Notes: a model not told the origin generated them from the letters alone. A DNA stretch of 64,000 nucleotides from Bergeyella zoohelcum ATCC 43767 (GCF_000301075.1 NZ_JH932293.1:732593-796592); one strand, 5' to 3'. Shown: positions 25,183 through 35,022, counted from the stretch's first letter. Program-made: numbers and translations.

Positions 25183-28100
25183 ATGAGAAAAATATATTCT
25201 TTTCTGTTAGTGTTCTTTTGTTTTCAGTTTGGTTTTGCACAATTAGACACGGAACATTGGTTTGCTCCCATGTTTCAGAGGTCTGGTTCTGCTTCGGATA
25301 GGCAAAATCTTTATTTTTCTACCAATAGAACCATTCCTTTTCCTGTAACCATTTACCATAATAATGTGCAGATAGGTACGGTAACCATCAGTAAAGGAAA
25401 TCCTCAGAAGTTTACCATTCCTCGTCAGTATATTATTACCCGAGATAATGCACAGCTTTTCACTCCTGTTAGTATGGGATTAGAAGTGAGGGGAGCGTAT
25501 CCGTTTTTTGCAAATCTGCGATTCAGTACCTATAATCACGCAGAAATTTTGACCTCAAAAGGGAAAAGTGGTTTAGGAACTCATTTTTATGCTGCCATGG
25601 CACCTATCGTGGCGAGGCATAATCTTTTTAATTTTATGGCATCGGTGATGGCCACGGAAAATAATACCCAAGTAACCGTTTCGGGCTACAGCCGTGATGT
25701 TCTTTTCTCTAATGGAAATACGGGTGCCAATACGCCTACGCTTACTTTTACGCTACAAAAAGGGCAGTCTTATATCATCGAAGGAAATGGTATGTTTGCC
25801 CAAAATCAAAATGGAATCATCGGAGCCAAGATTATTTCAGATAAGCCCGTGGCGGTAACCAATGGTAATTTTAATGGGCAGTACGCTACGGATACCAATA
25901 GCTCTGATATTCTTATGGATCAAAGTGTGCCTACTGAGCATTTGGGTAAAACATTTGCGGTAGTAAAAGGAAATGGAACGATAGGTTCTAATATGGAAAC
26001 GCCTATCATCATTGCTACTGTAGATGGAACACAGGTTTTTGTCAATGATGAAGTAACCCCTATTGCTACACTGAATGAAGGTGAGTTTTTCCTTATCCCT
26101 GAAAATAAATACATTCCTCATGCGAATGGACATCATAATCTCTATATCAGCACCACCCAGAATGTATATGTGTATCAGTTGCTTTCAGGTTCTACGGCGT
26201 CTTTACTCTCTGCGGCTACTGGGGGATTTAATTTTATCCCCGCACTCAGTTGTTATCTTCCTAAGGCGATAGATGAGGTAGGAATAATTCAAGAAAATGA
26301 AATAGTTACCAATAATAACCCTGCGGGACTGCTGAATGTCCCTACAAGGCTCAATATCGTTACCGAAACAGGGGCGGTGGTGCAGCTCAACGGTGCAGCG
26401 TTACCCGCTAACTCAGGTCCCTATCCCATGGTAGGAAATCCTAACTGGGTAACCTATTCCGTACCGAATGTTACAGGGAATATTGTGGTAAATTCCACTA
26501 AAGCGGTTACTGCGGGAATCATTGCTGGAAGTGATGCAGTGGGGTACGGAGGTTATTTTGCGGGATTTAATACCCAGCCGAGAATAGCAGTAACAGGCAC
26601 TTGTTTTCCTAATGCCTCTATTTCTGTAGTTTCAGGGCCTTATGATGGCTATCAGTGGCTATTAAACGGAAATCCTATTCCTGGAGCGAATCAAATTACT
26701 TATACGCCTACCGTACCAGGATATTATTCTGTGGAAGTAACCAATGGTACTTGTGAACCTAAGGTTTCTGATGTAGTGAAAATAGAGAAGTGTATGGTGA
26801 ATAGTACCTCGGTGTTAGATGTGTGTAAAGAGGCAACCATTGTACCTGTCTTGTCCTCGGCGAGTATTCCTCAGGCATTAAATATCAATTCAGTGGCGGT
26901 TACGGTACCACCTACTAGGGGAACGGTGAGCATCCAGCCTGCAACGGGAGAAATTACCTATACTGCTAATGCCAATGCCATTGGAGGTACGGATACTTTT
27001 ACCTATTCTTTCTGTGGGAACCATCCAGATTTTCCAGAATGCGAAACGGTAACGGTAACCATTCGGCTTCAGAATTTTTCTACTCAAAATCAAACGCTCA
27101 CTTCTTGTTTAGTAAACGGACAAGCCACTTATGACCTTACCACAGCAGTGGTAACTGCTGCTACGGGGGTTACTTATGACTATTATCCTACGCTTATTGA
27201 TGCCCAGAATGAAAATCCTGCTACACGTATTGCTAATCCTATGGCGTATGTTATTACTAATCCTACTTCGGTTTTTGTAGTGGTGAAAAATGTTTTTGGA
27301 TGTAAAGAAATTGCAGAAATTCAGCTTCAAATAGTACCCGGACCTATAGTTCAGGATTATAATGGCTCATACTGTAGTGCCACCATCGGTGGGGCAGTGT
27401 TATTGGATTTAGGTACTTTGACGAATCAAATTGTTACTAATCCTGCTAATTATCAAGTTCGTTATTATGCGAATTTGGCAGATGCGAATGCCGGAAATAA
27501 TAATACACTCCCTAATCCATTTATTTTTGCTATCACTACTACTATTTATATTCGTGTAGATGCACAGAATGGGTGTCCGCCAGTCATAAAACCTGTGGTG
27601 CTGAATGTACCTCAGAGTGTGCCATTACAGTCTATTTTTGTTAATAAGACGGTGTGTGATGATAATGAAGATGGTATTAAGGAGGTGAATTTAGATGCGT
27701 ATATATCCTCATTTACCAATCAGGCGGGAGTTACTGCTACTTATTTCACAGATTTAGACGATGCGATGAATAATGTGAACCCAATATCTAATCCTGTAAC
27801 TGTAAACGGCATAGATACTTTTTTTGTTCGGTTTAGTAGTGATGGTTTTTGCCCAAGTGTAGGAACGATTACGATAGCTGTTCAGGCAGCGAAATTTTCG
27901 GCAAATCTTCAGGATGTAGAGATTTGTGCCAATCAAACTACGGTATTAGATGTAGGAGAAGGGTTTGATGCTGTACTTTGGAGTACTGGTGCTACCACCA
28001 ATTCTATTACTGTGGGCGTAGGTACTTATACCGTAACGCTTACGCATAGAGGGTGTTCGGTAACGCAGACGGTAACCGTTTCTGCCATTCCTCAGCCAGT

Positions 28101-28611
28101 GATTACGGGTATTGATATTAATGAAAAGACGGTAACCATCCATGTAGAAGGAGGAACACCTCCGTATCAGTACTCATTAAATGGAGTGCTATGGCAAGAT
28201 TCTAATGTATTTACCAATGTCCCTCGGGGGATTTATACAGTCTATGTGAAAGATGAAAGTGGATGTGGCATAGTAGAGGCAGAGTTTGAAATCATTAATC
28301 TCATTAATGCCATCTCTCCAAATTATGATGGAAAGAATGATGAAATTAATTACTCAGAAATTCTAAAAAAGGAAAACCCTGTATTCAAAATTTTTGACCG
28401 ATATGGTGCACAGGTTTTTGAGGGAACATCCGCGAACCGATTTACATGGAACGGGAAGATGGCTCTCAATAGGCATGTACACACAGATACCTACTGGTAT
28501 ATACTAGAATGGACAGAAACCAATAGACTGATACCGAGAAGAATCAAGTTTTCTAGTTGGCTTTTAGTGAAGAATGTATTGGGAGATGTATTAGAAGAAA
28601 GAAACAAATAA
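25183..28611 (+). CDS. Giant secreted adhesin-like protein, paralogue of 20261, type B T9SS sorting
   Basis: The 1142-residue protein repeats the architecture of the 20261 product. It has a signal peptide (MRKIYSFLLVFFCFQFGFAQ) and an IgGFc-binding-like N-domain starting LDTEHWFAPMFQR and including MATENNTQVTVSGYSRD, ISTTQNVYVYQLL and AVTAGIIAGSDAVGYGGYFAG. Ig-like modules (YQWLLNGNPIPGANQITYTP) and repeats with YYPTLIDAQNEN and YYANLADANAGN follow. A type B sorting domain (ISPNYDGKNDEINYSEI) closes the protein. It is 115 residues longer, with an extra repeat module. Only 24 bp separate it from an OmpA-like lipoprotein gene, so the two are likely cotranscribed and may act together at the envelope. 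Confidence 0.88.
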   Translation: MRKIYSFLLVFFCFQFGFAQLDTEHWFAPMFQRSGSASDRQNLYFSTNRTIPFPVTIYHNNVQIGTVTISKGNPQKFTIPRQYIITRDNAQLFTPVSMGLEVRGAYPFFANLRFSTYNHAEILTSKGKSGLGTHFYAAMAPIVARHNLFNFMASVMATENNTQVTVSGYSRDVLFSNGNTGANTPTLTFTLQKGQSYIIEGNGMFAQNQNGIIGAKIISDKPVAVTNGNFNGQYATDTNSSDILMDQSVPTEHLGKTFAVVKGNGTIGSNMETPIIIATVDGTQVFVNDEVTPIATLNEGEFFLIPENKYIPHANGHHNLYISTTQNVYVYQLLSGSTASLLSAATGGFNFIPALSCYLPKAIDEVGIIQENEIVTNNNPAGLLNVPTRLNIVTETGAVVQLNGAALPANSGPYPMVGNPNWVTYSVPNVTGNIVVNSTKAVTAGIIAGSDAVGYGGYFAGFNTQPRIAVTGTCFPNASISVVSGPYDGYQWLLNGNPIPGANQITYTPTVPGYYSVEVTNGTCEPKVSDVVKIEKCMVNSTSVLDVCKEATIVPVLSSASIPQALNINSVAVTVPPTRGTVSIQPATGEITYTANANAIGGTDTFTYSFCGNHPDFPECETVTVTIRLQNFSTQNQTLTSCLVNGQATYDLTTAVVTAATGVTYDYYPTLIDAQNENPATRIANPMAYVITNPTSVFVVVKNVFGCKEIAEIQLQIVPGPIVQDYNGSYCSATIGGAVLLDLGTLTNQIVTNPANYQVRYYANLADANAGNNNTLPNPFIFAITTTIYIRVDAQNGCPPVIKPVVLNVPQSVPLQSIFVNKTVCDDNEDGIKEVNLDAYISSFTNQAGVTATYFTDLDDAMNNVNPISNPVTVNGIDTFFVRFSSDGFCPSVGTITIAVQAAKFSANLQDVEICANQTTVLDVGEGFDAVLWSTGATTNSITVGVGTYTVTLTHRGCSVTQTVTVSAIPQPVITGIDINEKTVTIHVEGGTPPYQYSLNGVLWQDSNVFTNVPRGIYTVYVKDESGCGIVEAEFEIINLINAISPNYDGKNDEINYSEILKKENPVFKIFDRYGAQVFEGTSANRFTWNGKMALNRHVHTDTYWYILEWTETNRLIPRRIKFSSWLLVKNVLGDVLEERNK

Positions 28612-28635
28612 TTATTAATTAAAAATTTTAAGACA

Positions 28636-29463
28636 ATGAGACTATTTCTTACATGTGCTTTTGCACTGATGCTTACTTCATGTGTGAGCAGGAAACAATT
28701 TGATGCCCTCCAAGGGAATTACAATCAAGCCATTGAGAATTTGGCAGAAAGACAAAGGGAGATACAGAGTTTAAAATCCACTAACACGGCATTATCTAGT
28801 GAAAATAACCTCCTAAAAAGTCAGCATGATGCCCTTAAATCTTCTTTGGATGCTTGTTTGTCTAACCAAGGGAAAAGCTCTGTGAATATTGATAAACTCG
28901 TAGGAGAGATTAATGCTTCTAATGCGTACATTAAGCAGCTGATATCTACCAATGCGAAGAATGATAGCCTCAATCTAGCCCTTTCTAATAAGCTGAAAAG
29001 ATCACTGGATAATGTAGCTGATCAAGATGTACAAGTGAAAGTACTGAAGGGGGTAGTGATGATTTCACTATCTGATAAGATGCTTTATAAAACAGGAGAT
29101 TATCAGGTGCTTCCTGCGGCACATGAAGTGCTAGGGAAAGTAGCAAAAGTGATTAATGACTATGATAAATACTCGGTACTCATAGAAGGAAATACAGATA
29201 ATGCACCGCTGAACTCTATGAATTTACCGAAAGACAATTGGGATTTATCTGCCCTGAGAGCTACTTCTGTGGCAAAAATTTTACAAAACGAATTCGGGGT
29301 AGAGCCTGCAAGGATTACCGCAGGCGGAAGAAGTGAATACAACCCTAAATCTACCAATATGAGCGTGTCTGGAAGAGCTGAGAATAGAAGAACGGAAATC
29401 ATCATTATGCCAAAATTAGATGAATTCATGAAGCTGATGGACATCGCTCCAGTGAAAAAATAG
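28636..29463 (+). CDS. OmpA-family peptidoglycan-binding lipoprotein with coiled coil
   Basis: The 275-residue lipoprotein starts MRLFLTCAFALMLTSCVSRK with a lipobox at Cys16. A long coiled coil (about 20-115, LAERQREIQSLKSTNTALS and following heptads) comes next. A C-terminal OmpA domain includes VLIEGNTDNAPLNSM, NWDLSALRATSVAKIL and ITAGGRSEYNPKS, ending ENRRTEIIIMP. OmpA domains bind diaminopimelate of peptidoglycan. The shape (lipid anchor, spacer, wall-binding domain) suggests an outer membrane to wall tether. It follows the giant T9SS protein by 24 bp and ends at a strong terminator. Confidence 0.88.
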   Translation: MRLFLTCAFALMLTSCVSRKQFDALQGNYNQAIENLAERQREIQSLKSTNTALSSENNLLKSQHDALKSSLDACLSNQGKSSVNIDKLVGEINASNAYIKQLISTNAKNDSLNLALSNKLKRSLDNVADQDVQVKVLKGVVMISLSDKMLYKTGDYQVLPAAHEVLGKVAKVINDYDKYSVLIEGNTDNAPLNSMNLPKDNWDLSALRATSVAKILQNEFGVEPARITAGGRSEYNPKSTNMSVSGRAENRRTEIIIMPKLDEFMKLMDIAPVKK

Positions 29464-29486
29464 TATTTAATCTAAATCAATAACAT

Positions 29487-29522
29487 TAAGACTCTTTTGC
29501 GTAAGCAAAAGAGTTTTTTATT
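29487..29522 (+). terminator. Strong terminator
   Basis: agactcttttgc / gcaaaagagtttttt hairpin with T6. Confidence 0.85.
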
Positions 29523-29616
29523 GTCTCATCAGATTTTGTAGAAAGATTTTATGGGTGTGATTTTATGTTTTTACTTGTTTTGGGTCTAAAATATTATATT
29601 TTTCTCAATAAAACAT

Positions 29617-29826
29617 CTTGTGTTTTGGGAACACCATCTGGTGCATGCTTTGCACCAGATGAATTATTTAAAAATCTATCTTGTGCAGAGTTTGCACCAC
29701 CTTGTGTAAGGTTTGCCCCACCTTGTGCAGAGTTTGCACCAGATGAATTATTTAAAAACCTATCTTGTGTAAGGTTTGTCCTAGATGAATAATTGGGCAA
29801 TCCACTTTGTTTAAAGTTTGCCCATA
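29617..29826. repeat. Degenerate tandem array, ten units of 21 bp
   Basis: Reading in steps of 21 gives ten aligned units. Five are of the type cttgtgcagagtttgcacca(c/g) or cttgtgtaaggtttgcccca(c); three are of the type atgaattatttaaaaa-ctat or its relatives; the rest are degenerate. One unit (29638-29658) is itself a perfect hairpin, ctggtgca-tgctt-tgcaccag. The pattern type1-type2 recurs twice as a 42-bp block. The array sits in a 554-bp gap between the OmpA gene terminator and the promoter at 29987. The rest of the gap (29827-29986) shows nothing recognisable. Both strands have open frames only because 21 is a multiple of 3. Confidence 0.8.
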
Positions 29827-29986
29827 TTCTTTGAGGGATTTTGGCAAAGTGCTTTGAAATTATATAAACTTCAGGAAATTGAAACTAAATAAAAAATCAA
29901 GACGAGTTCATTAATAGAGTGAGAATTACATATCAAAATAAAAGGATTATGTAACGGGAAAATTATGCCGTTGGAGCAAATAATGG

Positions 29987-29994
29987 TAATTTTG
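29987..29994 (+). promoter_or_regulatory. -7 promoter element (TAATTTTG)
   Basis: TAnnTTTG match 24 bp before the GTG start at 30018. Confidence 0.5.
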
Positions 29995-30017
29995 TGGGGT
30001 TTTAAAATATTATTACA

Positions 30018-32417
30018 GTGAAGCATCGTTTACTATATATTGTATTTTTTTCTTGGAGTTTTATCCTTTGGGGGCAGTCTAAAGTAACGGTTTATGATAG
30101 TGATATTCGTACGGTGATGGAAGGGGCAGAAGTGTACTGTAATCATCAGCTCATCGGTAAGACCAATGCCCAAGGAGTACTGTCTTTTACCACGAAATGT
30201 ACAGAAGTGCTGATTAAGAAAAAAGGCTACCGCACCGAAAAAGCAGTGGTGGATAAATTTATGCAGAAAAGTCTTTTCCCAGAAGAGGAACAGGAAATAG
30301 GGAAGAGAAAACTAGATGCACAAAGTGATAAAGCAGCACTGAAAATTTTGGATGAAGTGCACCGAAAGTTTGAACAGAACTCTCCTAAATCTTTGTCTTC
30401 ATATCGGTATAAGTCTTATGAAAAACTTGCGGTAGATATTAATCCGGATAGTATTTCTTCCTATAATCAGTCTCTTAGGGAAGCACTAGGGAATTTTGAC
30501 AAAATAAAATGGGTGAGAAAAAAGCAACAGCCTGATACTGTACTTACCATAAAGAAAGTCTTCGCCAATAGTCAATTGTTTCTTTGGGAAAGAACCATGG
30601 AGCATCTTTACTCTCAGAAAAAAGGAGAGCGAAAGAAAATTCTGAGTAATGAGATGGCGGGGCTTAAGGAACCTTTAAATGAATTGCTCATGCTCCATAC
30701 CAATAGAGATGAAAAAATGCCTAAAGAGATAGACCCCAAAAACCGAAATATATACCGCTATTTCCTTACAGATTCTGTAGAAATAGAGGGTAGGAAAAAC
30801 TGGGTGATCCACTTTCGGGAAGTAACTTACAGAAGAGCCATACAGAAGAGATTATTTAACGGATATCTCTATATAGATGCAGAAACTTTTGGAATCAAAA
30901 AAATAGAAAGTAATGGAAAACAGCCTGGGGAGTACAAGCTCACCAGCATCTGGACATTGCAGAATGGCAAATGGTTTTTAGAAAGTGAAAATCTAAAAAC
31001 CAAACTCTATAGCGTGAAAATAAAGCCTGAGGATAATGATAAGCAGAAGCTAAAGAAATTTAAACTTTATGGTTTTGTTACTGCTAAGTATTTTGATTTT
31101 GAACCTTCTGCACAGGTGGATAAAAAGGAGTATCGGGGATATTTTTATCAAAACAAAGACCCTCAAGAACCTATGGCAAAGTACCGCAGTACTCCTCTCA
31201 ATCCAAGAGAAGAGCATTCTTATACCGTGCTTTCAGAACTGAGTGCTACCTATGATTTAGAGAGAAAAATAAATGGGGCAGCTGGTTTATTAGATGGAAA
31301 TCTACGAACGAAAAAAATAGACTGGAATGTACTGAAATTCCTTAGCTTTAATAATCACGAAGGCTTTAGAGTAGGGGCAGGTGCTAAACTTAATGAAACA
31401 TTTCACCCGAATTTTTCTCCTGATGCCTATGTGGCGTACGGACTGAAAGATGAGGTTCTAAAATATGGGCTAGGAGTAGATTATTCCTTTAGCAAAAATA
31501 GGATTTCTAAACTCCGAGTGGAATATGTGAATGACAAAGTGAGTGCAGGGCGTTTTAGCGAAAGATTATGGGATGGTATTATGGTGATGAGTAATGCAAA
31601 TATCGCAATGAATAATCGGCATTATGTGAATTACAAATCTTTCAAAATGAGCTATCAGTATGATGTATCTAATGCTTTGGGACTGGAAATTTCAGCTTCC
31701 AAAAATAGAGAGTCATTGGTAGTGCCGTACAGCTATAATGGAGGAGGCAATGATTTTAAGTTTTTTACCACCACTGCCACTTTAAAATATACACCGCTGT
31801 TTAAATATGTAAAAACCCCCAGAGGTAAATTTACGGTAGAGAAGAGGTATCCAGAGGTATATCTCAATTATGAGAAATCTTGGAATGCCTTAGGAGGGCA
31901 ATGGGATTATAGTAAAGCTGATTTTCTTGTGAATCATGTTTATGAGAATAAATGGGGAACTACAGGGGTTCGTCTTTATGGCGGAATGGTTTTCGGAGAT
32001 GCTCCCCTCTGGAGAAATTACAGTGCCAATGGACTTTCTTCTGGTTCGGGGGTGAATTTTGCATTATTTTCTTACCTCGGATTTGTTACCATGCCCAGTA
32101 CAAAGTATTATAATGATTCTTTTGTAGGAATGTATTTTATGCATACTTTGCCGTGGCATTTTAAAAGTATAGGGCAGAATACTTCTAGTTTCAGTCTGGT
32201 TCATAGGAGTATCATTGGGAAAATGGAAAACGCTCATCATCATGCTACGGAGTTTCAGCCTTTGGATAAGCTCTACCAAGAAGTGGGGGTAGAGTGGAAT
32301 AACTTCCTATCCAGTTGGTTTAATCTAGGGATTTTCTATCGGGTAGGGCATTATAGTACGCCTGTTTTTTCAGAAAACATAGGCTTTCAGTTTAAATTTA
32401 GATTATTAGGATTTTAA
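30018..32417 (+). CDS. DUF5686 family outer-membrane protein with carboxypeptidase-like regulatory domain
   Basis: The 799-residue protein starts at GTG with a signal peptide (MKHRLLYIVFFSWSFILWGQ). A carboxypeptidase-regulatory-like beta domain follows (about 22-85, VTVYDSDIRTVMEGAEVY ... LIKKKGYRTEKAVV). A large DUF5686 region (about 100-420) contains FANSQLFLWERTMEHLYS and IYRYFLTDSVEI. A beta-barrel-like C-terminus ends with alternating strands (IGFQFKFRLLGF). Proteins of this family are outer-membrane and of unknown function, and the C-terminus resembles the Omp85/TamA surface-antigen barrel. It is the first gene of a two-gene operon. Confidence 0.85.
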   Translation: MKHRLLYIVFFSWSFILWGQSKVTVYDSDIRTVMEGAEVYCNHQLIGKTNAQGVLSFTTKCTEVLIKKKGYRTEKAVVDKFMQKSLFPEEEQEIGKRKLDAQSDKAALKILDEVHRKFEQNSPKSLSSYRYKSYEKLAVDINPDSISSYNQSLREALGNFDKIKWVRKKQQPDTVLTIKKVFANSQLFLWERTMEHLYSQKKGERKKILSNEMAGLKEPLNELLMLHTNRDEKMPKEIDPKNRNIYRYFLTDSVEIEGRKNWVIHFREVTYRRAIQKRLFNGYLYIDAETFGIKKIESNGKQPGEYKLTSIWTLQNGKWFLESENLKTKLYSVKIKPEDNDKQKLKKFKLYGFVTAKYFDFEPSAQVDKKEYRGYFYQNKDPQEPMAKYRSTPLNPREEHSYTVLSELSATYDLERKINGAAGLLDGNLRTKKIDWNVLKFLSFNNHEGFRVGAGAKLNETFHPNFSPDAYVAYGLKDEVLKYGLGVDYSFSKNRISKLRVEYVNDKVSAGRFSERLWDGIMVMSNANIAMNNRHYVNYKSFKMSYQYDVSNALGLEISASKNRESLVVPYSYNGGGNDFKFFTTTATLKYTPLFKYVKTPRGKFTVEKRYPEVYLNYEKSWNALGGQWDYSKADFLVNHVYENKWGTTGVRLYGGMVFGDAPLWRNYSANGLSSGSGVNFALFSYLGFVTMPSTKYYNDSFVGMYFMHTLPWHFKSIGQNTSSFSLVHRSIIGKMENAHHHATEFQPLDKLYQEVGVEWNNFLSSWFNLGIFYRVGHYSTPVFSENIGFQFKFRLLGF

Positions 32418-32419
32418 TT

Positions 32420-32656
32420 ATGAAAACAGTACAAATTCAAGCAACGAAATTTTTTGAACTACTAAAACTCCACGATACTTCTATGTGGTCTGTTTTTGCT
32501 GAAATGATAGATGGAGAAGAGAAAGAACTCGTTTTTTTAAATGACCAAGCGGAGGTGCTTTTTCATTATACATTGCCCAAAACATTAGAGCAACTCCAGA
32601 AAGACCAGGTGGTCTTCTCTGAAGAATATGCAAAGAAAATAGAAGAGAGTAATTAG
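32420..32656 (+). CDS. Small cytoplasmic hypothetical protein
   Basis: A 78-residue protein begins 2 bp after the DUF5686 stop, in the same transcript. It is acidic and has no signal peptide or membrane segment. One visible pattern is FFELLKLHDTSMWSVFAEMI and then ELVFLNDQAEVLFHYTLP, which predicts an alpha-beta-beta-alpha fold. I do not recognise a family. Good codon use and the tight spacing support it as a real gene. Confidence 0.7.
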   Translation: MKTVQIQATKFFELLKLHDTSMWSVFAEMIDGEEKELVFLNDQAEVLFHYTLPKTLEQLQKDQVVFSEEYAKKIEESN

Positions 32657-32744
32657 TTATAATGAGAAATTAGAGGTTTACTACTTACTAACTATTGATT
32701 CCTACAAAGCCAAAGCATTATAGTAGATTCAAAATACAAATGGC

Positions 32745-32785
32745 ATAAAAAAGGCTGTCCGTAACCATTGGACAGCCTCTTTTTA
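32745..32785. terminator. Bidirectional terminator
   Basis: aaaaaaggctgtcc / ggacagcctcttttt stem with an A run before and T run after. It serves the 30018 operon and the convergent TonB receptor. Confidence 0.85.
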
Positions 32786-32853
32786 CACCAAATTAAAATA
32801 AAATAGAACTTTGAATAGAAATAGGTTTGGTGAACAATTTATTATTAAGGTTA

Positions 32854-34977
32854 TTAGTATTGATAGCTTAGTGTAATGCTAAAGTTTCTTCCCCTTCCTG
32901 GATATCCTTGCATAAGAGATTGGTATGCCTGATGCTGAGGCTCAGAATAGAGGTCATTGCTAGACAATGCACTTCGGAAATACAATTGATTAAAAATATT
33001 TTCAATGTTAAATCCTAAGCGGATATTGTTTTTCGTTTTATAGTAAATGGTACCATTGGCCAAAGTATAGGCAGGAAGATATTGGTTGTTAAATTGGTTT
33101 TGATATGCTTTATCTACAAAATAAACACCTGCACCTATACCTAGCCCTTTAAGAGCGTGGTCGAACTCGTAATTAATCCAAGAGTTTGCGGTATGTAGAG
33201 GAGTCCATGGGGTTTTATTGCCAACGATTTTTTTATCTTCGTCAGATTGTCCTTTAGAGATAAATCGGGCATCGGTAAATGCGTACCCTAATTTGAGGTA
33301 TAGATTTTTTCTGATGGTAAAATCTGCATCTAGCTCGAATCCTTTAGAGTTTGCTCCGCCCACTTGAGAAAGGATATTATGCCCTACGATGACATTACTC
33401 TTCTCTATATAAAATCCAGAAGCAGTGATGTTATAAAGATTTTTCTTATGAAATTTCACTCCCACTTCAGTTTGGAACCCTCTTTGTGGCAAGAAAGCGT
33501 TATTGGTTCTATGGTTATGAGAGCGGGTTGGCTTAAAGAAATTGGAGGCTGAACCATAGATGGTCATGAAATCCTGTAAAGGCTGATAAGAAAGCCCTAA
33601 ACGGAAAGAGAAGTTATGAAACTTATCACGATTTGTGGTAACAGCTTCATCTACAGCTCTTCTTGGGTGGTAAGTGCCATCAAAAGAATCATATCTCAAC
33701 CCTATGAGTGTTTTGAAATTATCGGTGAACTGAATCCAGTTATGGAAATAAGTCCCAATGAGGAGTTCCTTTATTTCATATATCTTGGAGAGTTCGCCAG
33801 GTCTTCTATTGCTAAAGTGAGGATAGGTGCTTTCTACAGCCCCATCATAGATGATGTTTTTGTAAAGCGTTTTTCTATCCAAATAGGAAATGGTGTTTCC
33901 TGCCATAGCATGGTGCTTGATGCCTCCAGTGTTAAAGCTGAAATGATAATCTAGCTGATTGCTGGTAGGTTTGGTAAGATGGTTAAAGTGGTAGGCACCA
34001 TTATACAAGTTTATCGCTTTGGTGTTAGGATTATAGAAGAGTACCTCATCTAGCATGTAATCTATGCTATCATCATAATGAGAGAGCGTATTGGTAAGGC
34101 GAGAGCCGTTATTTAATTTATGGGTAAATTTCAGTTTAAGCTCTGTTCTTTTGTTTTTAGTATAATCATGAGGATTGCTATAGCTTTGGGTATAGTCTAG
34201 CCCTTTGATAACATTACCGAAATTATCCAAAGGTACCCCTGCGTCTCCTTGGAAATAATCATTATTATGCTGAGCGAAAAGCTCTAATTCTGTATGGTTA
34301 TTGATAAAATATTGAAGTGTAGCAGCTACATTTCTTGTCTTTTCACTGATGTTTCTCCATCCATCGGTTTTGTGGATGCCAGAGTCTAATCTGAATCTTA
34401 ATTTATTAGGAATAATAGCACCTCCTAATCCTAGGGTGTAATTTTGAGTATTGTAGCTTCCTATAGTTACGGCACCATTCCCTGTAAACTTTTCGGTAGG
34501 CTTTTTTCTTACGATGTTAATGATGCCTCCTAATGCAGAATGACCGAACATTTCACCACTCGGCCCTTTAAGAGATTCTATTCTTTCTACGCTGGCAAGA
34601 TTGGTAATTGGTGCACTTTGGGTAATGGTATGTCTTTCATCACGGATACCGTCATTCAGTACCACGAAGTCATCAAACCCTCTGATATTAAAAAACTGAA
34701 ATGCACCATATTGGTTTACGGAGTGAATGCCAGGGATATTTCTTACTGCATCTTCTACTTTGGTGATATTCATTTCTTCTAAAATCTTATTATCTAAAAC
34801 ATTGATGCTCATAGGAGCTTCTAATCCCTTAATGTTTAGATAATTCACATGGATTTTCTTTTCAGTGTTGATGAGTACTTCCCCTACTGATTTTACACTA
34901 TCTTTAGCAATTTCGGGCTGTGCTTGTCCAAAGTAAAAAGCGGAAATAAAACACGCTGTAATGCTTATCTTTCTCAT
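32854..34977 (-). CDS. TonB-dependent siderophore receptor
   Basis: The 707-residue outer-membrane receptor has a signal peptide (MRKISITACFISAFYFGQAQ) and a plug domain (about 50-165: APMSINVLDNKILEEMNITK, FFNIRGFDDFVVLNDGIRD, IESLKGPSGEMFGHSALGG). A 22-strand barrel ends in GRNFSITLSYQY with a terminal aromatic. The plug lacks an N-terminal signalling or carboxypeptidase-like extension, so it is the simple FhuA/FhuE-like type. It is divergent from an ABC uptake operon with a FecCD-type permease, which together form a complete iron-chelate (or possibly cobalamin) import route. Substrate is not identifiable from sequence alone. Confidence 0.9.
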   Translation of the reverse strand: MRKISITACFISAFYFGQAQPEIAKDSVKSVGEVLINTEKKIHVNYLNIKGLEAPMSINVLDNKILEEMNITKVEDAVRNIPGIHSVNQYGAFQFFNIRGFDDFVVLNDGIRDERHTITQSAPITNLASVERIESLKGPSGEMFGHSALGGIINIVRKKPTEKFTGNGAVTIGSYNTQNYTLGLGGAIIPNKLRFRLDSGIHKTDGWRNISEKTRNVAATLQYFINNHTELELFAQHNNDYFQGDAGVPLDNFGNVIKGLDYTQSYSNPHDYTKNKRTELKLKFTHKLNNGSRLTNTLSHYDDSIDYMLDEVLFYNPNTKAINLYNGAYHFNHLTKPTSNQLDYHFSFNTGGIKHHAMAGNTISYLDRKTLYKNIIYDGAVESTYPHFSNRRPGELSKIYEIKELLIGTYFHNWIQFTDNFKTLIGLRYDSFDGTYHPRRAVDEAVTTNRDKFHNFSFRLGLSYQPLQDFMTIYGSASNFFKPTRSHNHRTNNAFLPQRGFQTEVGVKFHKKNLYNITASGFYIEKSNVIVGHNILSQVGGANSKGFELDADFTIRKNLYLKLGYAFTDARFISKGQSDEDKKIVGNKTPWTPLHTANSWINYEFDHALKGLGIGAGVYFVDKAYQNQFNNQYLPAYTLANGTIYYKTKNNIRLGFNIENIFNQLYFRSALSSNDLYSEPQHQAYQSLMQGYPGRGRNFSITLSYQY

Positions 34978-35012
34978 AATAATTTTTTATATCAAATCCT
35001 GCTTTTGCGTAA

Positions 35013-35020
35013 CAAAAATA
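35013..35020 (-). promoter_or_regulatory. -7 promoter element of the TonB receptor
   Basis: Reads TATTTTTG on the minus strand, 35 bp upstream of ATG 34977. It is only 2 bp from the -7 element of the divergent ABC operon. Confidence 0.55.
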
Positions 35021-35022
35021 AG

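Noticed and set aside
29565-29800. Open frames on both strands through the 21-bp array
   Set aside because: They are open on both strands because the period is a multiple of three; no promoter, signal peptide or family motif supports either.
29617-29826. CRISPR array
   Set aside because: Units are contiguous with no unique spacers and no cas genes nearby.
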